DNA of 64,000 nt from Tubulanus polymorphus (Eukaryota; Nemertea; Palaeonemertea; Tubulaniformes; Tubulanidae), in assembly GCF_964204645.1 (NCBI RefSeq), contig NC_134031.1:15869307-15933306 (forward strand), given 5' to 3'. A program made the position numbers and the translations under genes. Below, in pieces: positions 1-12,239 of the stretch; position 1 is the stretch's first letter; each line of letters begins with the position of its first letter. The notes under the pieces were generated by a model that did not search any database, was not told where the DNA came from, and worked only from the letters and a program-made list of their open reading frames with translations.

Positions 1-329
1 AAATATTTGGGAAATTTTTACATTTTCTTCTGATCCAGGAAATATTTGGGCAATTAATTTTACACACTTCACCTAAAATTAACCAAGGGTAACTTTCTTC
101 AGTAACTTTTCTTGATAATCACCTTTATCAACCAGTCACGATTAAAATGTTGAAATCCATGTAATAGGATCGGGGATGGGATCTGTTCATTTTTACAAAG
201 GCCCAATCGAAAGCTCCTAGGAATTACTTTGGAAAAACTTAATGAATTCATGTAGCTGTGTGAACCGTATTTTAGGAAGAGGCGAGTCAGGAAAATATGT
301 CTCAATATTTGTTTATTTCATCATTTTAG

Positions 330-1663
330 AATCGTCGGTCAGCGATGTGATGATAACGGCTCTCGTGGCGAGTCGGGGTTGGTTGTGGATCGGAACGAAT
401 TCCGGACACATTCTTACGCTACCGTTGCCGCGTCTGGAAGGGGTGCCGCTCGTTAACGGACGTCCGAAACTGTCTCGACACAAACACGACGGACCGGTTA
501 CGTTCATAATACCGACGCTTAAACAGCAAACGACGATGAAACCGCTGATGGTGAAAGAACTTCTCGAGAAAGTCGACAAGTCTCCCTCGTCCGACGAGAA
601 ATCAACGTCGGTCGATGAAGTCGACGCTCCCACTTTGAAACGCGGTATTTTCCAAGCGTCGTTCAAGGGTAAATTTCGATTGTCGGCCGCGTGGAAAAAC
701 CGATCGAAAACGATGCGCCGCGCATCCGAAGGCCCGACGACGACGACGACGACGAATAACCTGAGTCGCGTTAACTCTTGCGTCGCGGATGCGTCGCCGC
801 CGACTTCGCTTCTGAAGTACAGCCAGAAATCGAAGTCGATGGGAAATCTGTTGGATTTAGATAAACACGAAAACGAATACAGCGAAGAAGACATTCAGAA
901 ACTCTACGCGAACCTCATGTCGGAAAAATGCGTTAAGGAATTCGAGGACGTTTTGAAACGGACTCCGATCGCTGGAGCAGCGGCGGGAAAACGAGAGTTT
1001 ATTACGAAATCGGACAGTCACGATAAGGAAGAAAATACCTACGTTTCATTAGTCGCCGATTCGTCGGACATGATCGAATACGGTAAAGATCGATTACAAA
1101 AACATAAGAAGTTGACATTGACGAAACAACGTAACGACTCCGAAACGACAGACGAAGTCGATCTCTGTGCGGGAGTGTACGGTGATTATAATTTCGACGA
1201 CGCGAGGGGCGGACGATTGTCCGATTTCGACATCACGACTAGCAGCGACGAAGGCGACGAGAAGGATGATGAGGAACCGATTTACGACGATTTCGAGATT
1301 AATAAACCGAACAAACGAATGAGCGCGCCGGCGAATTTGATCGATGCGTCTGCCGAACCGAGTGAACCACGGCAGATGACGTTAGAACGGCCGTTTTCGT
1401 TTCCGGCGATGCCTAGTAGCTCAGACGTAGTTGCCGCCGCTGAAGAAGATGTACGCGATAAGAAAAAACCGACAACTCCGCAGCAAGAGAAATTCAAAGC
1501 CCCGAACAGTAGTAAAAAATCGCCAGTTTTGAAATCGTTCATCGTTATCAGCGGCGGTTTAGGTTACGTCGACGAACAACAAAAACAGCATGACAAATCA
1601 AATTCATCGTATAAACAAGATGATCCTCTTATATTACTGTGGCAGTGTTCGATGCACGCGTAA
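330..1663 (+). CDS. ARHGEF10: ARHGEF10-type Rho guanine nucleotide exchange factor, last exon (partial)
   Basis: Final coding exon of a RhoGEF of the ARHGEF10/ARHGEF10L family, which activates RhoA-type GTPases and carries a C-terminal WD40-like propeller. The exon opens after a TTTTAG acceptor at 324-329 and runs to TAA at 1661-1663. Its first residues (ALVASRGWLWIGTNSGHI, then LPLPRLEGVPLVNGR) match the conserved propeller segment of the family. Its end (VISGGLGYVDEQ, then LILLWQCSMHA) matches the family's terminal ISGGxGY...LLWQ block. Between them is a ~330-residue low-complexity, Ser/Asp/Glu/Lys-rich insert containing a run of threonines. The DH and PH domains must lie in exons to the left of the window. 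Whether it is ARHGEF10 or ARHGEF10L cannot be decided; invertebrates usually have one gene. The family call is strong and the exon start is well supported. Confidence 0.85.
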
Positions 1664-3325
1664 AACGGATCCGGTCTCTAAAAGTCTCCAAAGGCCCTAA
1701 AAGCAGTGGCAGCAGTGATGAATCGGCAAATTTTTTAAATAAGATTTTTTTCAAATTTGATCGTAATTCTAATTGATTAACTTATGCATTTATTTTCGGA
1801 ATTCTGCAGCCCGTTTTAGGCCCCACAACGATTATCGAAAATTGACAATGTGTATTTTATGTAAGTACTAGTTTTTGCACGGTAGAATAGGTGCTACTAT
1901 ATATTACACATAGGTGTTTCATGTATTAATGTGATTGCTGGACTATGATCGAAATTCTGTCCATTCATCAGTAAATGGTGCTCGATTTGAAGAAATTAAC
2001 TGCTTCTTTCCGATTAAAAAAGAAGATTTTCATTTCATGCGATTGAATAGTTTAAACGTAAGTGATATTGTGATCCGGCTACTGCTTGTATTCAGCTAAA
2101 CGCTGTATGATCCTCGCTTTCCGATGCATAATATCTGCAAATATTTTATGTGATAATTCATTCACTCCATTCCGATACTGGTGGTACTGTGTTATTGATT
2201 ATTGACAAAGTTTGAAAATTTTAATTTAGAATATATTACAAATTGAAATTTTATTCGATGCCAAAACTTAGTTGCTATGGCTGATCTCTAAGGTTACCGC
2301 AGGTCATATTGGACTCTTATTTTTCTTTTTGGAAGTACGGTAAATCGCGCCATATCTCGGACAAACTGGGATTGGCAAAATCGGTTCGAGTAAAGATAGG
2401 AAAATACATTAGGATGTCAGAAAAATGATTTCATTTTTGTCCGAGTTTGTCAAAAGTCCGACCATGTCCGAATAAGCTGAGGTTTATTGTAATTATGTGC
2501 TGCAAAGGCTAGATTTGAAGCGATGCTCCTTAGTTGTTAGTTATTTGAATCGGCTTAATCAAATCTTAGTCGCAACCTGCTTAACCGAGTCCAGTGTCCG
2601 ATCTTTTGAAATTATTGCCACTGCACAAAAAAAGTTATATGTCTATTTATTTATAGAGTTTATATACAAACATTATATTGAAATATGTAATTTATATAAT
2701 TTAAACATTATACAAGTCTTTGTAATTTGAATATATTTGAATATAATTTAAGATGTAGAATGAATATCATAATCTACGTGATTCAATGAATGTGTTGTCT
2801 TCGATATTTCTCTAGCGATTTGAACTGTTTCAGTGGATTTTTAGGCGCAGCGTCGCCCAACCCTCGCTATCTTGTTACAGGAAAGTTGTTATGAACTGAC
2901 GGAATAATCTATCGACTTCTGGACATCCGAACCCAGTGGCCAGTTGCGCAGTTATGTTTTAAGACCATCTTGGGTCTACAACCAATCTTACAATTTGAGA
3001 CCAATACACTCGACGACTGAAGTGACGACTGTGCAACCGGGCCTCATGGTTACTGTGAAGAACGTTCGCAAAAGTTACGGAAACGACAACAAGACAAAGT
3101 GGTATCGAAATCAAATATATTTTGAGAAACAATAATTAAGTAGTCACCAGAGAAGTCGATACATAAGAGTGAAATTGTGTATTTTTGAAGAGCTTCGAAA
3201 AATTGAGAATGTAACATTTTTAGACTGACGTCACATACATCGTTCACATGCATACTGGCCGTCAGCCGACTCAGCCGCTTGCGCTTTACAGCCAAAATTA
3301 CGCGCTGTGACGTCACTAAAGCTGT
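1664..3325. other. 3' UTR and intergenic DNA without a recognisable gene
   Basis: AT-rich sequence after the RhoGEF stop. The first part is probably its 3' UTR, but no clear polyadenylation signal and cleavage site stands out. Short open frames here (for example 2497-2730 and 2944-3135) have no plausible context or family resemblance. The region ends at the stop codon of the minus-strand channel gene at 3326. Confidence 0.5.
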
Positions 3326-5192
3326 TTATTGTATCACTATCGCAGAAAAACAGCCTATAGTCAGTAAAACAGACACGGTAAAATAAATTATTAGTGCAAA
3401 TCGATCCAATACCCTAGCGACACGGATCCAATCGTGATTTTCGGGCATCATCTCCTCTTGCTCCGGTTTTTCGACCACTTCACACGATTTTCTGTAACCG
3501 GTGCCGCAGACGATGGGACCGATGACGCCGGAAAACTTTCGCAGCCAATCGGGAACGGCGTAGTCGTTTTTGTAGAAGATACGAATGACGCAGACAGAAA
3601 CAGCAACCGAGAAAATCAACATCATCACCATGCAGCTGAGGTAAACCACTGGAAATAGACGAATTAGTGAAAGATTGAAAAAACTTTACTCATTTCCACA
3701 GAAGCCTGACACAAAAGGTTTTTGACCCCAATATCCTAGGTATTATATATAAAAAACTTGTATATCTTTATATCTTTTTAACTTTTTATATATAGTACCT
3801 AGGATATAGTGGGGTCAAAAACTTATTGTGTCAGGCCCCAGTGCACATTTCAAAACGATGGTGCGTGCATACATGCACAATATCGTGTGAATTAAGTGTT
3901 CAATTCTTAAAATGTTTCCGATGATTAGTTTTCACTATCGATGATTACCTATGATCGGTGTTTTCGAGGTTTTGGGGATGTTATCGGCTAGCAACAGTTG
4001 AAACACAGAACACGTCACTAGCACCGTGATACTCAACGAGATCTTTTCTCCCGATTCTGTCGGAAGCAGGAAAACCATGTGCGTCAGAAACGATAAAGCG
4101 ATGAGGGGCACGACGATATTCACGACGAAGTATTTCGGTCGTCTCGAAATGAGGATCGTCGCTTTGAAACTGCTCCATTGATTATAACCGGGAATGTTTA
4201 GCGTGGACGTATACGCGTAGGTATCCTCCAAATTCCAAACCTCACTGGGCACGAAAACCGATTTCTCCAAACGTGTCATCAGCGCCGTCAGTTTCAATTT
4301 ATACTCGTCGTACAGCCAGCTGTCGAAGTCTATCGTCACGTTGTGGGAATCGAACGGGAAATATGTCATGTCCAACTCGGTGCTCATCGTCAGTTTTAGA
4401 GGCGGATACCATTCGACTTTGCCGTTCGAGCGTACCAGTACCCGGGTATTGTCACTATCCTCCAATCGGGTCGTCATTGGAATGCTGAAAAATACATGCT
4501 GTATAAAGTAGAAATCGACATTAAAATATACAGTTCAGTGTTGTCAGTTGTATTCAAATTTGTCAATGAGAAGTCAGTCTCAGTCCGACCTGCGTCGTAC
4601 GACCATGTTAGGATCCCAAATGTCCCTCAAGAAGACATGTACGTAATCGACGCCGCCGTATTGTGACGTATTCCACGCCAGGGTTCTATCAATCCAGTGC
4701 TGGAATTAGAAACGAATGGAAGAAAAAAAATATATCAAGATTTAGAAAATGGAAGTTTAGAAACTTCGGCTATCTCACCATTCCCAGGTAGGCGCCTATT
4801 GTAACAGTTTGTTCTCGTTCGTTCTGGAAGAGTCAATTTAGATATATTTGAAGCCAACTGACCCAATTCGACACCGATAGAATTAACTGGGAAATCATCA
4901 ACTCACGACTTCGATCAACTGCACAATTCCAAGTTTCATGCCTATTTCGAACACATCTGTATGATTGACAACTGGTCTGACCAGCGCGCTCCTCGGTTTT
5001 GCCATCAAGTCAGCGACACAACGTTCCGCATCGGTCAAAACAGCCGCGCTCTCTGCATCTGATAGAAAAAGCTTGACTCATTTCCATCGGGACGTAATCA
5101 TGATACATACACACTTTAGAAGAAATGGAAAAATTACCTTTGCAGAAAACTGTTAACGCAGATCCGAGGAATACGAAAAATACCCGCAACAT
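3326..5192 (-). CDS. Nicotinic-receptor-like pentameric ligand-gated ion channel subunit lacking the Cys-loop cysteines
   Basis: Six exons, all phase-consistent: 5192-5138, 5058-4907, 4823-4779, 4699-4590, 4484-3949, 3648-3326; 406 aa. The signal peptide is MLRVFFVFLGSALTVFC. The extracellular domain follows the nAChR pattern (DVFEIGMKLGIVQLIEV, WIDRTLAWN, IWDPNMVV, FPFDSHNVTIDFDSWLYDE). M1 begins at FVVNIVVPLIALSF. M2 is SLSITVLVTCSVFQLLLAD, preceded by the GEK motif typical of cation channels. M3 is VVYLSCMVMMLIFSVAV; a short ~50-residue cytoplasmic loop and M4 FALIIYFTVSVLLTIG follow. At the two Cys-loop positions there are Thr and Val, so the signature disulfide is absent. There is no vicinal Cys pair in loop C, so it is not an alpha-type subunit. 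It is expected at the plasma membrane as part of a pentamer; ligand unknown. The last intron holds a near-perfect inverted repeat. Confidence 0.88.
3704..3835. repeat. Fold-back hairpin in last intron of the channel gene
   Basis: Two ~52-bp arms (about 3704-3758 and 3784-3835) are inverted copies of each other. Each begins CCTGACACAA and includes TTTTTGACCCC and the palindromic core CCTAGG. A ~25-bp AT-rich spacer separates them. It looks like a small MITE or fold-back element inside an intron. Confidence 0.75.
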
Positions 5193-5893
5193 ACTGGTGC
5201 CAATCTAAATGTCGGACTGATAAAACGTTTAGTGACTCTCGGCTGTAGAAGTAATGAAATTACCACTAGATTGCATGTTTTGCTGACGTATCCAACACAT
5301 CCAAGCTATAACACAACAGTATGAATTAGGATGGATATAAAACGGCAGAAAAGAGTAAATGCGAAGCACTAATATTATATGAATGGGCCCCATGGGTTCA
5401 AAACCCGTGCGTAATAAAAATGAAGCTGAACAAAACACTCTTCAGCAATGCACACATTTTAATGCACGAATTCGACATTTCGATACACCTTCAAAATAAT
5501 TCGTGACGTTACACAGTATATGAAGAACCTTTTCACGAACAAGAAATATGTTGACGCTCGAACCTGAAATACGATGTCAATTTTGAGTCGTCATTGGTTT
5601 TATATCTTTACACTTTTTAATCTCTGATGTGATATCGAGATCACTGTCATTAGCAAACATGAATAATACATATAATTTGTATTTTTCCGTATTTGCTAAT
5701 GACAATAGATACACACAGTCGATCTAGTAGAATGTCAAGTATAGCTATCAAGTAAGTAATGCAGAATACATCGGGAAAATCGTTCTTTATACAAACTAGT
5801 GTCATCGCAACCGACGTGAATTATAGAGAAAACCATTTGAATCCTCCAGAAGTCATAGTATATGAATGGTGTCTAGAATATGGTCGAGACAAT
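5193..5893. other. Intergenic, upstream of the channel gene
   Basis: Probable promoter/5' region of the minus-strand channel gene plus unassigned sequence. Nothing coding is recognised. A GGTTCAAAACC string at about 5397 resembles a tRNA B box, but no tRNA fold or A box accompanies it. Confidence 0.4.
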
Positions 5894-6532
5894 GAGCCTT
5901 TTTACAGTTTCCAGCAGGCGCCATTTTTTGGGCACCCACCGAGTCCGCATTGTTGAATTTTTCGTCCCTATTTTTTACCGTTTATTTTTTTTTATTTCAT
6001 TCATATCTCTGGATTGGATTAAGATAGAAACAAAGTGAAAATAACGATGAATTCAGCTAATAATTAACTTTTTAATGATATTACTCAATCATAAAGTTAA
6101 CGCAATGAAGTTTGACTCGCAGTTACTTAAAAACTAATAAAGATAATTGAAAACGGTAAAAAGTATATAAGACCACATATAGATGTCTATTGATCCTGAA
6201 AACTCCAAAAATGTAGATTAAAATTTGCAAGAATTACGAACTTTTGAATGGGATGAGCTATAATTCAAGTTGAATTATCGGGAAGACGATATCAATGTTT
6301 ATAACTTCACCAGCGCGCATTGTTGCATTAACTTTATAAATGAGTGATATCATAAAAAAATCTAATTGTCAGCTGAATTCATTGATATTTTACTTTGTTT
6401 CTATCTTAATCCAATCCAGAGATATGAACGAAATAAAAAAAATTAAACCGGAATAAAATAGGGACAAAAAATTCAACAATGCGGACCCGGCGGGTACCCA
6501 AAAAAATGGTGCCTGGAAACTGTAAAAAGGCT
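5894..6532. mobile_element. Long-TIR fold-back / MITE-like element
   Basis: Terminal inverted repeats of roughly 190 bp. The left end starts AGCCTTTTTACAGTTTCCAG and the right end is its reverse complement, finishing at 6532. The arms share the segments GTCCGCATTGTTGAA and TTGGATTAAGATAGAAAC. The ~250-bp middle is AT-rich and has no transposase-like frame. It is non-autonomous, and its class is undetermined. Confidence 0.75.
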
Positions 6533-6709
6533 TATTCACGAAACAACTTATCAATAAGAACTTTTTCTCCGCATAAATACACATTACCAGATAATTTACG
6601 GAGGGTCCACGTTTAACTTATCTGGGTTATAACAATTGTTGAAATTGTTGTTTGTTATGTGATGATGTTTCGTATCATCGTTACATAACCGTAAGAACAT
6701 CAGAGAAAC

Positions 6710-8836
6710 ATGGACCGATCACGCATGTGCGTAATAATATTATGTTTAATCGGCCGCAGTTTTGCCCAGGTAGGAGAATTCTGAGAATCTTGACTTTCCT
6801 GTTTAGTTAATCAGTGATTTTATTTCTATGGGACCGTGATGATAAGTTGGTTTTCTTTTTGCAAGGACCTGTGTTCGGATGTTTTGGGGAAAGCGACACA
6901 AATCACCAACCGCAAAGACAAACCATCGTTAGAAATAATAATTGAGACTGGTCTTGAAGTGGAGATTGTTTGGCTTTTGAATCGTGTTCCGATAATTTGT
7001 ATGTACATAATACATGTCACAGATCTAGTCGTTCAAAACAAAATTATCTTAGCTATATTTGATACTTTGAGTTCTTGAAACGTTGAGGTCGAACCAATGA
7101 TTTCTAAGCTACTTGTCGCAATCGATAACCACCCAATCACCTAAGTGGATCCAATTTCGGTTACTATATTTTGACATTCGATCCAAAGAATTCATTTTTT
7201 CAAGCAATTAACACCTGATCCATTTCTAATTCTATAGCTGATGAAAACTACATGATTGTGACGAATCAAACGGGAACCACAACCCGATCGAAGATGTCGA
7301 TAGACACGTCACAATCGATGCTACTAATAAATCAAACAAACTCGTTCCGGGTGTGGGTTGCCCTTAAAGGTTGCCAAACCCATACATTTGATGCTCGTTT
7401 TTTGACGAACGAAGACGCGAGATTTGAAATGGTGTTGGGAACTTTGGAATCGACCCCGGCAGTTTTGTTTCTCGAAGACGACCCAAATCGAATAGAACTG
7501 GAGGTAAAAACGACGGTTCCCGCGCATAAAGCCGACTTCGGTATAATACGTGGTCCACTCAATATCTATAGATGGCGTTATCGATCCACGACGAATGGTA
7601 CAGAACAGTTCAGACAATTGTACAGCTCTGGAAAGGAAGATCACGTGAAATCTTCGTGGCCCTCGGATAAATCATTTTCCTACGAGAGATCATTCGTCAT
7701 AAAAACGCCAAATAAACAACGGGATGCCGGTCTGTACTGCGTTGACGTGATATACTACGGGGACTACGGGTTGGATAGGCCGCGTGTACGAACGTGCGTC
7801 GCCGTTCAGTCGAGAGCAGATATGGACGTCATTAAAGGGATGAAGGTACGATTGATGGAAGTACTGGACAGGAGTACAAATCCTAATTTCGGCGATACGA
7901 TTGACGCTTACGGATCTGTACCTGTGGTAAAAGGCATGGGTACGTAATGTTTAAAACTCTTTCAAAGTAAAATCGACCGAAGAATTACTTTAAAAAGAGC
8001 ATGGTTAGTTTTGTAATGTAATGTATCTTCTTTTTTCGAATCGGATCAAATGATCAAACTTTCGAATTCTTGTTTCTATAAATTCGAATGGCTTTTCTTT
8101 TCGTAGCAAACGGTTTAAAGGTGGCTGTGTATGGCTACCCGGCACCGCCTATAACCGTTTACAAGGTTCACAACCGCGAAGTTGTCAAACCAGTAACGGT
8201 TGAGAATAATGGTGTATACACGATGAACTGGTATTATTTACCGCCGAATAAAGATCCCAAAGAGACCTGGACCATGGAGGCCGGCAACCAAGGCAGACTA
8301 ATACCGTTTACTAAAATAAAACCTATCAAGATCCTTGGACGCCACAGCCAACCAAGATACCTTAAACCGGGCATTCACTTCGTAAGAGACTTTCATTCGA
8401 TTTGATTATAATGTTGACATATTCTAACTAAGACTTAGTTAATTTCGATAACAAATTTAAGAAATTCAGACCAGTCTATAACGACCGTATGCCCCATGTT
8501 GAATAAGCGATTTATGTAGGAAGTATCCTTTTGGAAACTTCGGTTTACTGTTGCTTGATTTTTGTTTTTCAGATCGAATGGATTTGCGCAGCAACCGGTT
8601 TCCCTCGGCCTGAAATCACGTTTTACGAGGTAAATTGGCCTTTCGCTACATTTCCCAACATGGGAAAACGCGTCAAGCGAGTAATACCTAGCCATAAAAC
8701 GTTGACTTCTACCGACATGATCGCCAGCATGGTCCAGATGCACGTCGACAATAATACGATAACTAATTTCGAATGTAAAATTTCTAACTTGTACGAAAAT
8801 AGAAGCAAGATTTTGCACGTTCGTACTTTGAAATAG
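6710..8836 (+). CDS. Secreted Ig-like protein, paralogue 1
   Basis: Five exons in consistent phase: 6710-6769, 6866-6998, 7238-7939, 8107-8381, 8573-8836; 477 aa. Exon 1 is exactly a signal peptide (MDRSRMCVIILCLIGRSFAQ). Exon 2 begins DLCSDVLGKATQITN and ends with an Ig-like strand (VEIVWLLNRVP). Exon 3 is large (~234 aa) and carries the Ig-like ending DAGLYCVDVIYYG and a conserved RTCVAVQSRAD block. Exons 4 and 5 contain strands typical of I-set Ig domains (GYPAPPITVYK; WICAATGFPRPEITFYE ... FECKISNLYE). There is no transmembrane segment or GPI tail, so it is probably secreted. The frequent NxT/S sites suggest glycosylation. The layout weakly recalls Ig modules at the N-terminus of Tie-like receptors, but no kinase or EGF part exists here. 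Function unknown; an extracellular recognition role is inference. Confidence 0.8.
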
Positions 8837-9764
8837 TAACAGTTGATCATCGTTGACCAGAGACTTGCTGAACGGTCAGTTGAGAACGTATAAAGTTGCG
8901 TCTTAGAAAAGAACAATACTCTTAATAAATATGTAGCTTGGCTGATATTCAATGTCGCTCTATAATGTATGTCTATATAACGCGAATTATAATGTATTGT
9001 GTATTCAATCTCGCAATGTGCATTCAATCTCCTTGAAAAAATAAAATTTCCGGAAGATAAGAAATTCTTACTAGAGCTGATGGGTTGAAATTGAGTTTCC
9101 GGAGCGAGACCGTTTGTCCCGTTGCCCGCACTTCAAAAGAATATGTTGATGCATCTTCACCAGTTTCGGGTTCACTAATGCCGTTCCTGTTGGTGACGGC
9201 GAGTTCGGGATACTGGGCCCTTGGCAAGCGAGGAGGAGCCTGATGAGCGGTCATTCTTAATCTATCGGGTTTAACTGCCACGAATATCACCGCCGTCTCG
9301 TGGCGGAGATTGTCTGAAAGACTGAAGTGAAAAACCTCGAGTAAATCGACCATTCATTAAGAATTCCATCATTGATCGGATATACACGCAATACAGAAGA
9401 GCCGTTATATACATTTTATGTTTTCAAGCTTCCGATGTATAATGTTTCGGATGTGTCTAGTTCAAGAGTTACTATTTATGTTTTCTTTACTCGTTGCGAC
9501 ACTAATAATCGTTAATTATGGCCAGTAATAAGAAATACATGTAACGACTGTGAATTTGTACGTAACAATATAATTATTCTATTACTATTTTAAAAAAAAT
9601 GACCCAGACAATATTACAAATATGCGGATATCAGAGCTTATACCAAACATTGCTTATTATCGTGAACAAATCATCACTATTTGGGTTAAAACGAAGCGAG
9701 TAATTGTTGAAGTTGTTTGATATGATGACTTGGGGATATTACGTTGTTGATTATCTGTAGAAAC
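8837..9764. other. Intergenic between Ig paralogues 1 and 2
   Basis: Mostly AT-rich. The 3' end of the first Ig gene (AATAAATATG near 8925) may hold its polyadenylation signal. A minus-strand open stretch at about 9077-9353 has coding-like codon use and is listed separately. Confidence 0.4.
9077..9353 (-). CDS. Possible orphan exon of unknown gene
   Basis: On the minus strand, an ATG at 9353 opens ~92 codons (MVDLLEVFHFSLSDNLRHE ... SLRKLNFNPSAL). The frame then meets a good donor (CTA|GTAAGA at 9077/9076). Third positions vary and codons look like those of neighbouring genes rather than of AT-rich spacer. No matching downstream exon was found before the overlapping Ig gene, so this could be a first exon, a relic or chance. 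I do not recognise the protein. Confidence 0.25.
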
Positions 9765-12056
9765 ATGGACCGATCACGTATATGCGTATTGATATCATGT
9801 ATAGCCGGCTTCAGTTTGGCCCAGGTAGGAGAATTCTCGGAATCCCGTCGTGTTCAATTAATCAGTCGTTTTACCTTCGAGACCGACACCAGCTTGAAAT
9901 GATATAAAAACGCTATTTTCATTATCTATATTTGATAATCTGATTCTACTTTGCAAGGATCTGTGTTCAGACGTTTTGGGGAAAGTGACACAAATCACCA
10001 ACCGCAAAGACAACCTATCGTTAGAAATAACGATTAAGACTGGTCTTGAAGTGGAGATTGTTTGGATTTTGAATGGTGTTCCCATGATTTGTACGTATCT
10101 ATACATCTGACGGACTTTTTAGTCGTTCGAAATAAAAATTATCCAACCTACATATCGATTTTGTTACCAATTACCAACACAAATCGTATTATTTTATTGA
10201 ACTTTCCAAAGCTTTCGATACGATACGAAAGCTATTTCGATTTACATTTCGCTCCTCTCTGCTCACTATACTAGACCTCTAGAATTAATTTTTCAAGAAA
10301 CAAACACTGATTCATGTTTAATCCAATAGCTGATGAAAACTACACAATTGTGACGAATCGGACGGGAACCACAACCCGATCAAAGATATTGATAGATGTT
10401 TCACAGACGACGATAGTAAAAAATCGACGAAACTCGTTCCTGGCAAGGGTTGTATTTAAAGGTTGTCAGACCCATACATTTGAGGCGAACGTTTTCGAAG
10501 ACGGAATATTTGAAATAGTATTGGGTACTATAGAATCAACCCCGGCAATTCTATTCCTCGAAGACGAACCAAGACGAATAGAACTGAACGTAAAAATGAC
10601 GGTTCCCCATACAGACCCGAATTTGGTGGTTTAAGTCATCCAATAAAAATTCATAGATGGCGTTATCGCGCCACAACGAATGGCACACTAAAGTTCAACT
10701 ACTTGGAGCGTCCTGGACATGACAGCTCCGCCAAATTCTCGTGGCTTTCACGAAATCTATTTTCCTACGAAAGATTCAACGTCATTGAAACACCAAATAA
10801 ACAACGTCATACGGGTCTGTATTGTGTTGCCGTAGTTTACTTTGGATATTTTCGGTTGGAGAAGTGGCGGTTACGAACGTGCGTCGCCGTTCAGTCGAGA
10901 GCCGATATGGGCGTCATTAAAGGGACAAAGGTGCAATTGATGGAAGTACTGGACAGGAGTACAAATCCTAATTTCGGCGATACGATTGACGCTTACGGAT
11001 CTGTACCATTGGCAGAAGGCATGGGTACGTAATATATCATCGCCGCTATAAATAATATAATCTTCGTTTTACACTGATTTCGAGTGTAACTTTGGGACCA
11101 AAGTGAACAGACTTTTGAATTGTAACAATAACTATTCGAACTGATTAAATCTCAGTGTGGAGTAAACAAATACAAACCCAGATTTTAGTTTCTCTGATGA
11201 TGGCGTTTAGTAGTAACCCCGAAACTGCCAAGTAATAAATTTTTCTATATATCTACTGTGGGTTTTTATTTGTTAACTATTCAATATTTTTGGCAGCAAA
11301 TGGTATAGGAGTGTCTGTATGCGGATACCCGGCGCCACCTATAACAGTTTACAAGGTTCACAACCGCGAAGTTATCAAACCAGTAACGGTTGAGAATAAC
11401 GGCGTCTGCGAGACGAACTGGTATCATCTACCGCCAAATAAAGATGCCAAAGAGACCTGGACCATGGAGGCCGGCAACCAAGGCAGACTAATACCGTTTA
11501 CTAGAATAAAACCCATCCAGACCCTTGGAAGCCGCCGCCAAAAAAGATACCTTAAACCGGGCATTCACACCGTAAGTGACTTTATTCGATTCGGTTTAGA
11601 TGATAACATATCTTTAGTCACGTTGCTGGGTCCACCGATAAACCGGGCTAAGTTCATTTCGATAACGAATTTATTACATTCAGACCTGTCTAACAATCTT
11701 AAATAACGCTGTTGAATTAGCTAATTATGTTTCGAAAATACTTTTGAAAAGTTTTTGTTTTAAATGTTTGCTGATTTTCGTTTCAGATCGAATGGATTTG
11801 TGCAGCGACTGGTTACCCTCGCCCGAAAATCACATTTTACGAGCTGAATTGGCCTTTCAGATCATTTGCCAGCGTGCACGAAGACGCTAGGCGAGTAATA
11901 CTAAGCCGTAAAACGTTGACTTCTACCGACATGATCGCCACCATGGTTCAGATGCACGTCTTCAATAATACGATAACTAATTTCGCCTGTAGAATTTCTA
12001 ATTTGTACGAAAATAGAGGCAATTTGTTGGAAGTTCGTACTTTGTCAAGTGACTGA
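9765..12056 (+). pseudogene. Secreted Ig-like protein, paralogue 2, with a one-base frameshift
   Basis: Same five-exon architecture as paralogue 1: 9765-9824 (signal peptide MDRSRICVLISCIAGFSLAQ), 9958-10090, 10330-11024, 11297-11571, 11787-12056. All splice sites are intact and exons 1, 2 and 4 have identical lengths in both copies. Exon 3 is 695 nt against 702. After accounting for whole-codon differences it is one base short, near 10610-10635, so the frame runs into TAA at 10632. About 20 codons later the other frame resumes the homologous RWRYRATTNGT block and stays open to the stop. It is either a very young pseudogene, an allele, or an assembly error; the remaining exons show no decay. 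Confidence 0.75.
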
Positions 12057-12239
12057 TCGTATGGTGAGACTGGGCGGTCAGTCGATCGATAGGTGTATTT
12101 TAGAAAAGAGCGATTCATTACGTTACATGTAGTCTATACTTTGTCCTTTGTGAAGTTCAATAAATCCTATTCATAAATATATAAGACATACATTTTTTTC
12201 GTTTGTTCAACTACGGTACTATAAGTTATTGGCTTATCG

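Noticed and set aside
313-894. Minus-strand open frame of ~190 codons
   Set aside because: It is antisense to the well-supported RhoGEF exon and its composition mirrors that exon's codon structure; no family resemblance.
2944-3135. Small plus-strand open frame upstream of the channel gene
   Set aside because: It starts at TTG, not ATG, has no splice context, and encodes nothing recognisable.
5385-5415. Possible tRNA or SINE (GGTTCAAAACC)
   Set aside because: Only a B-box-like string and a T-arm-like stem; no A box, anticodon arm or acceptor stem.
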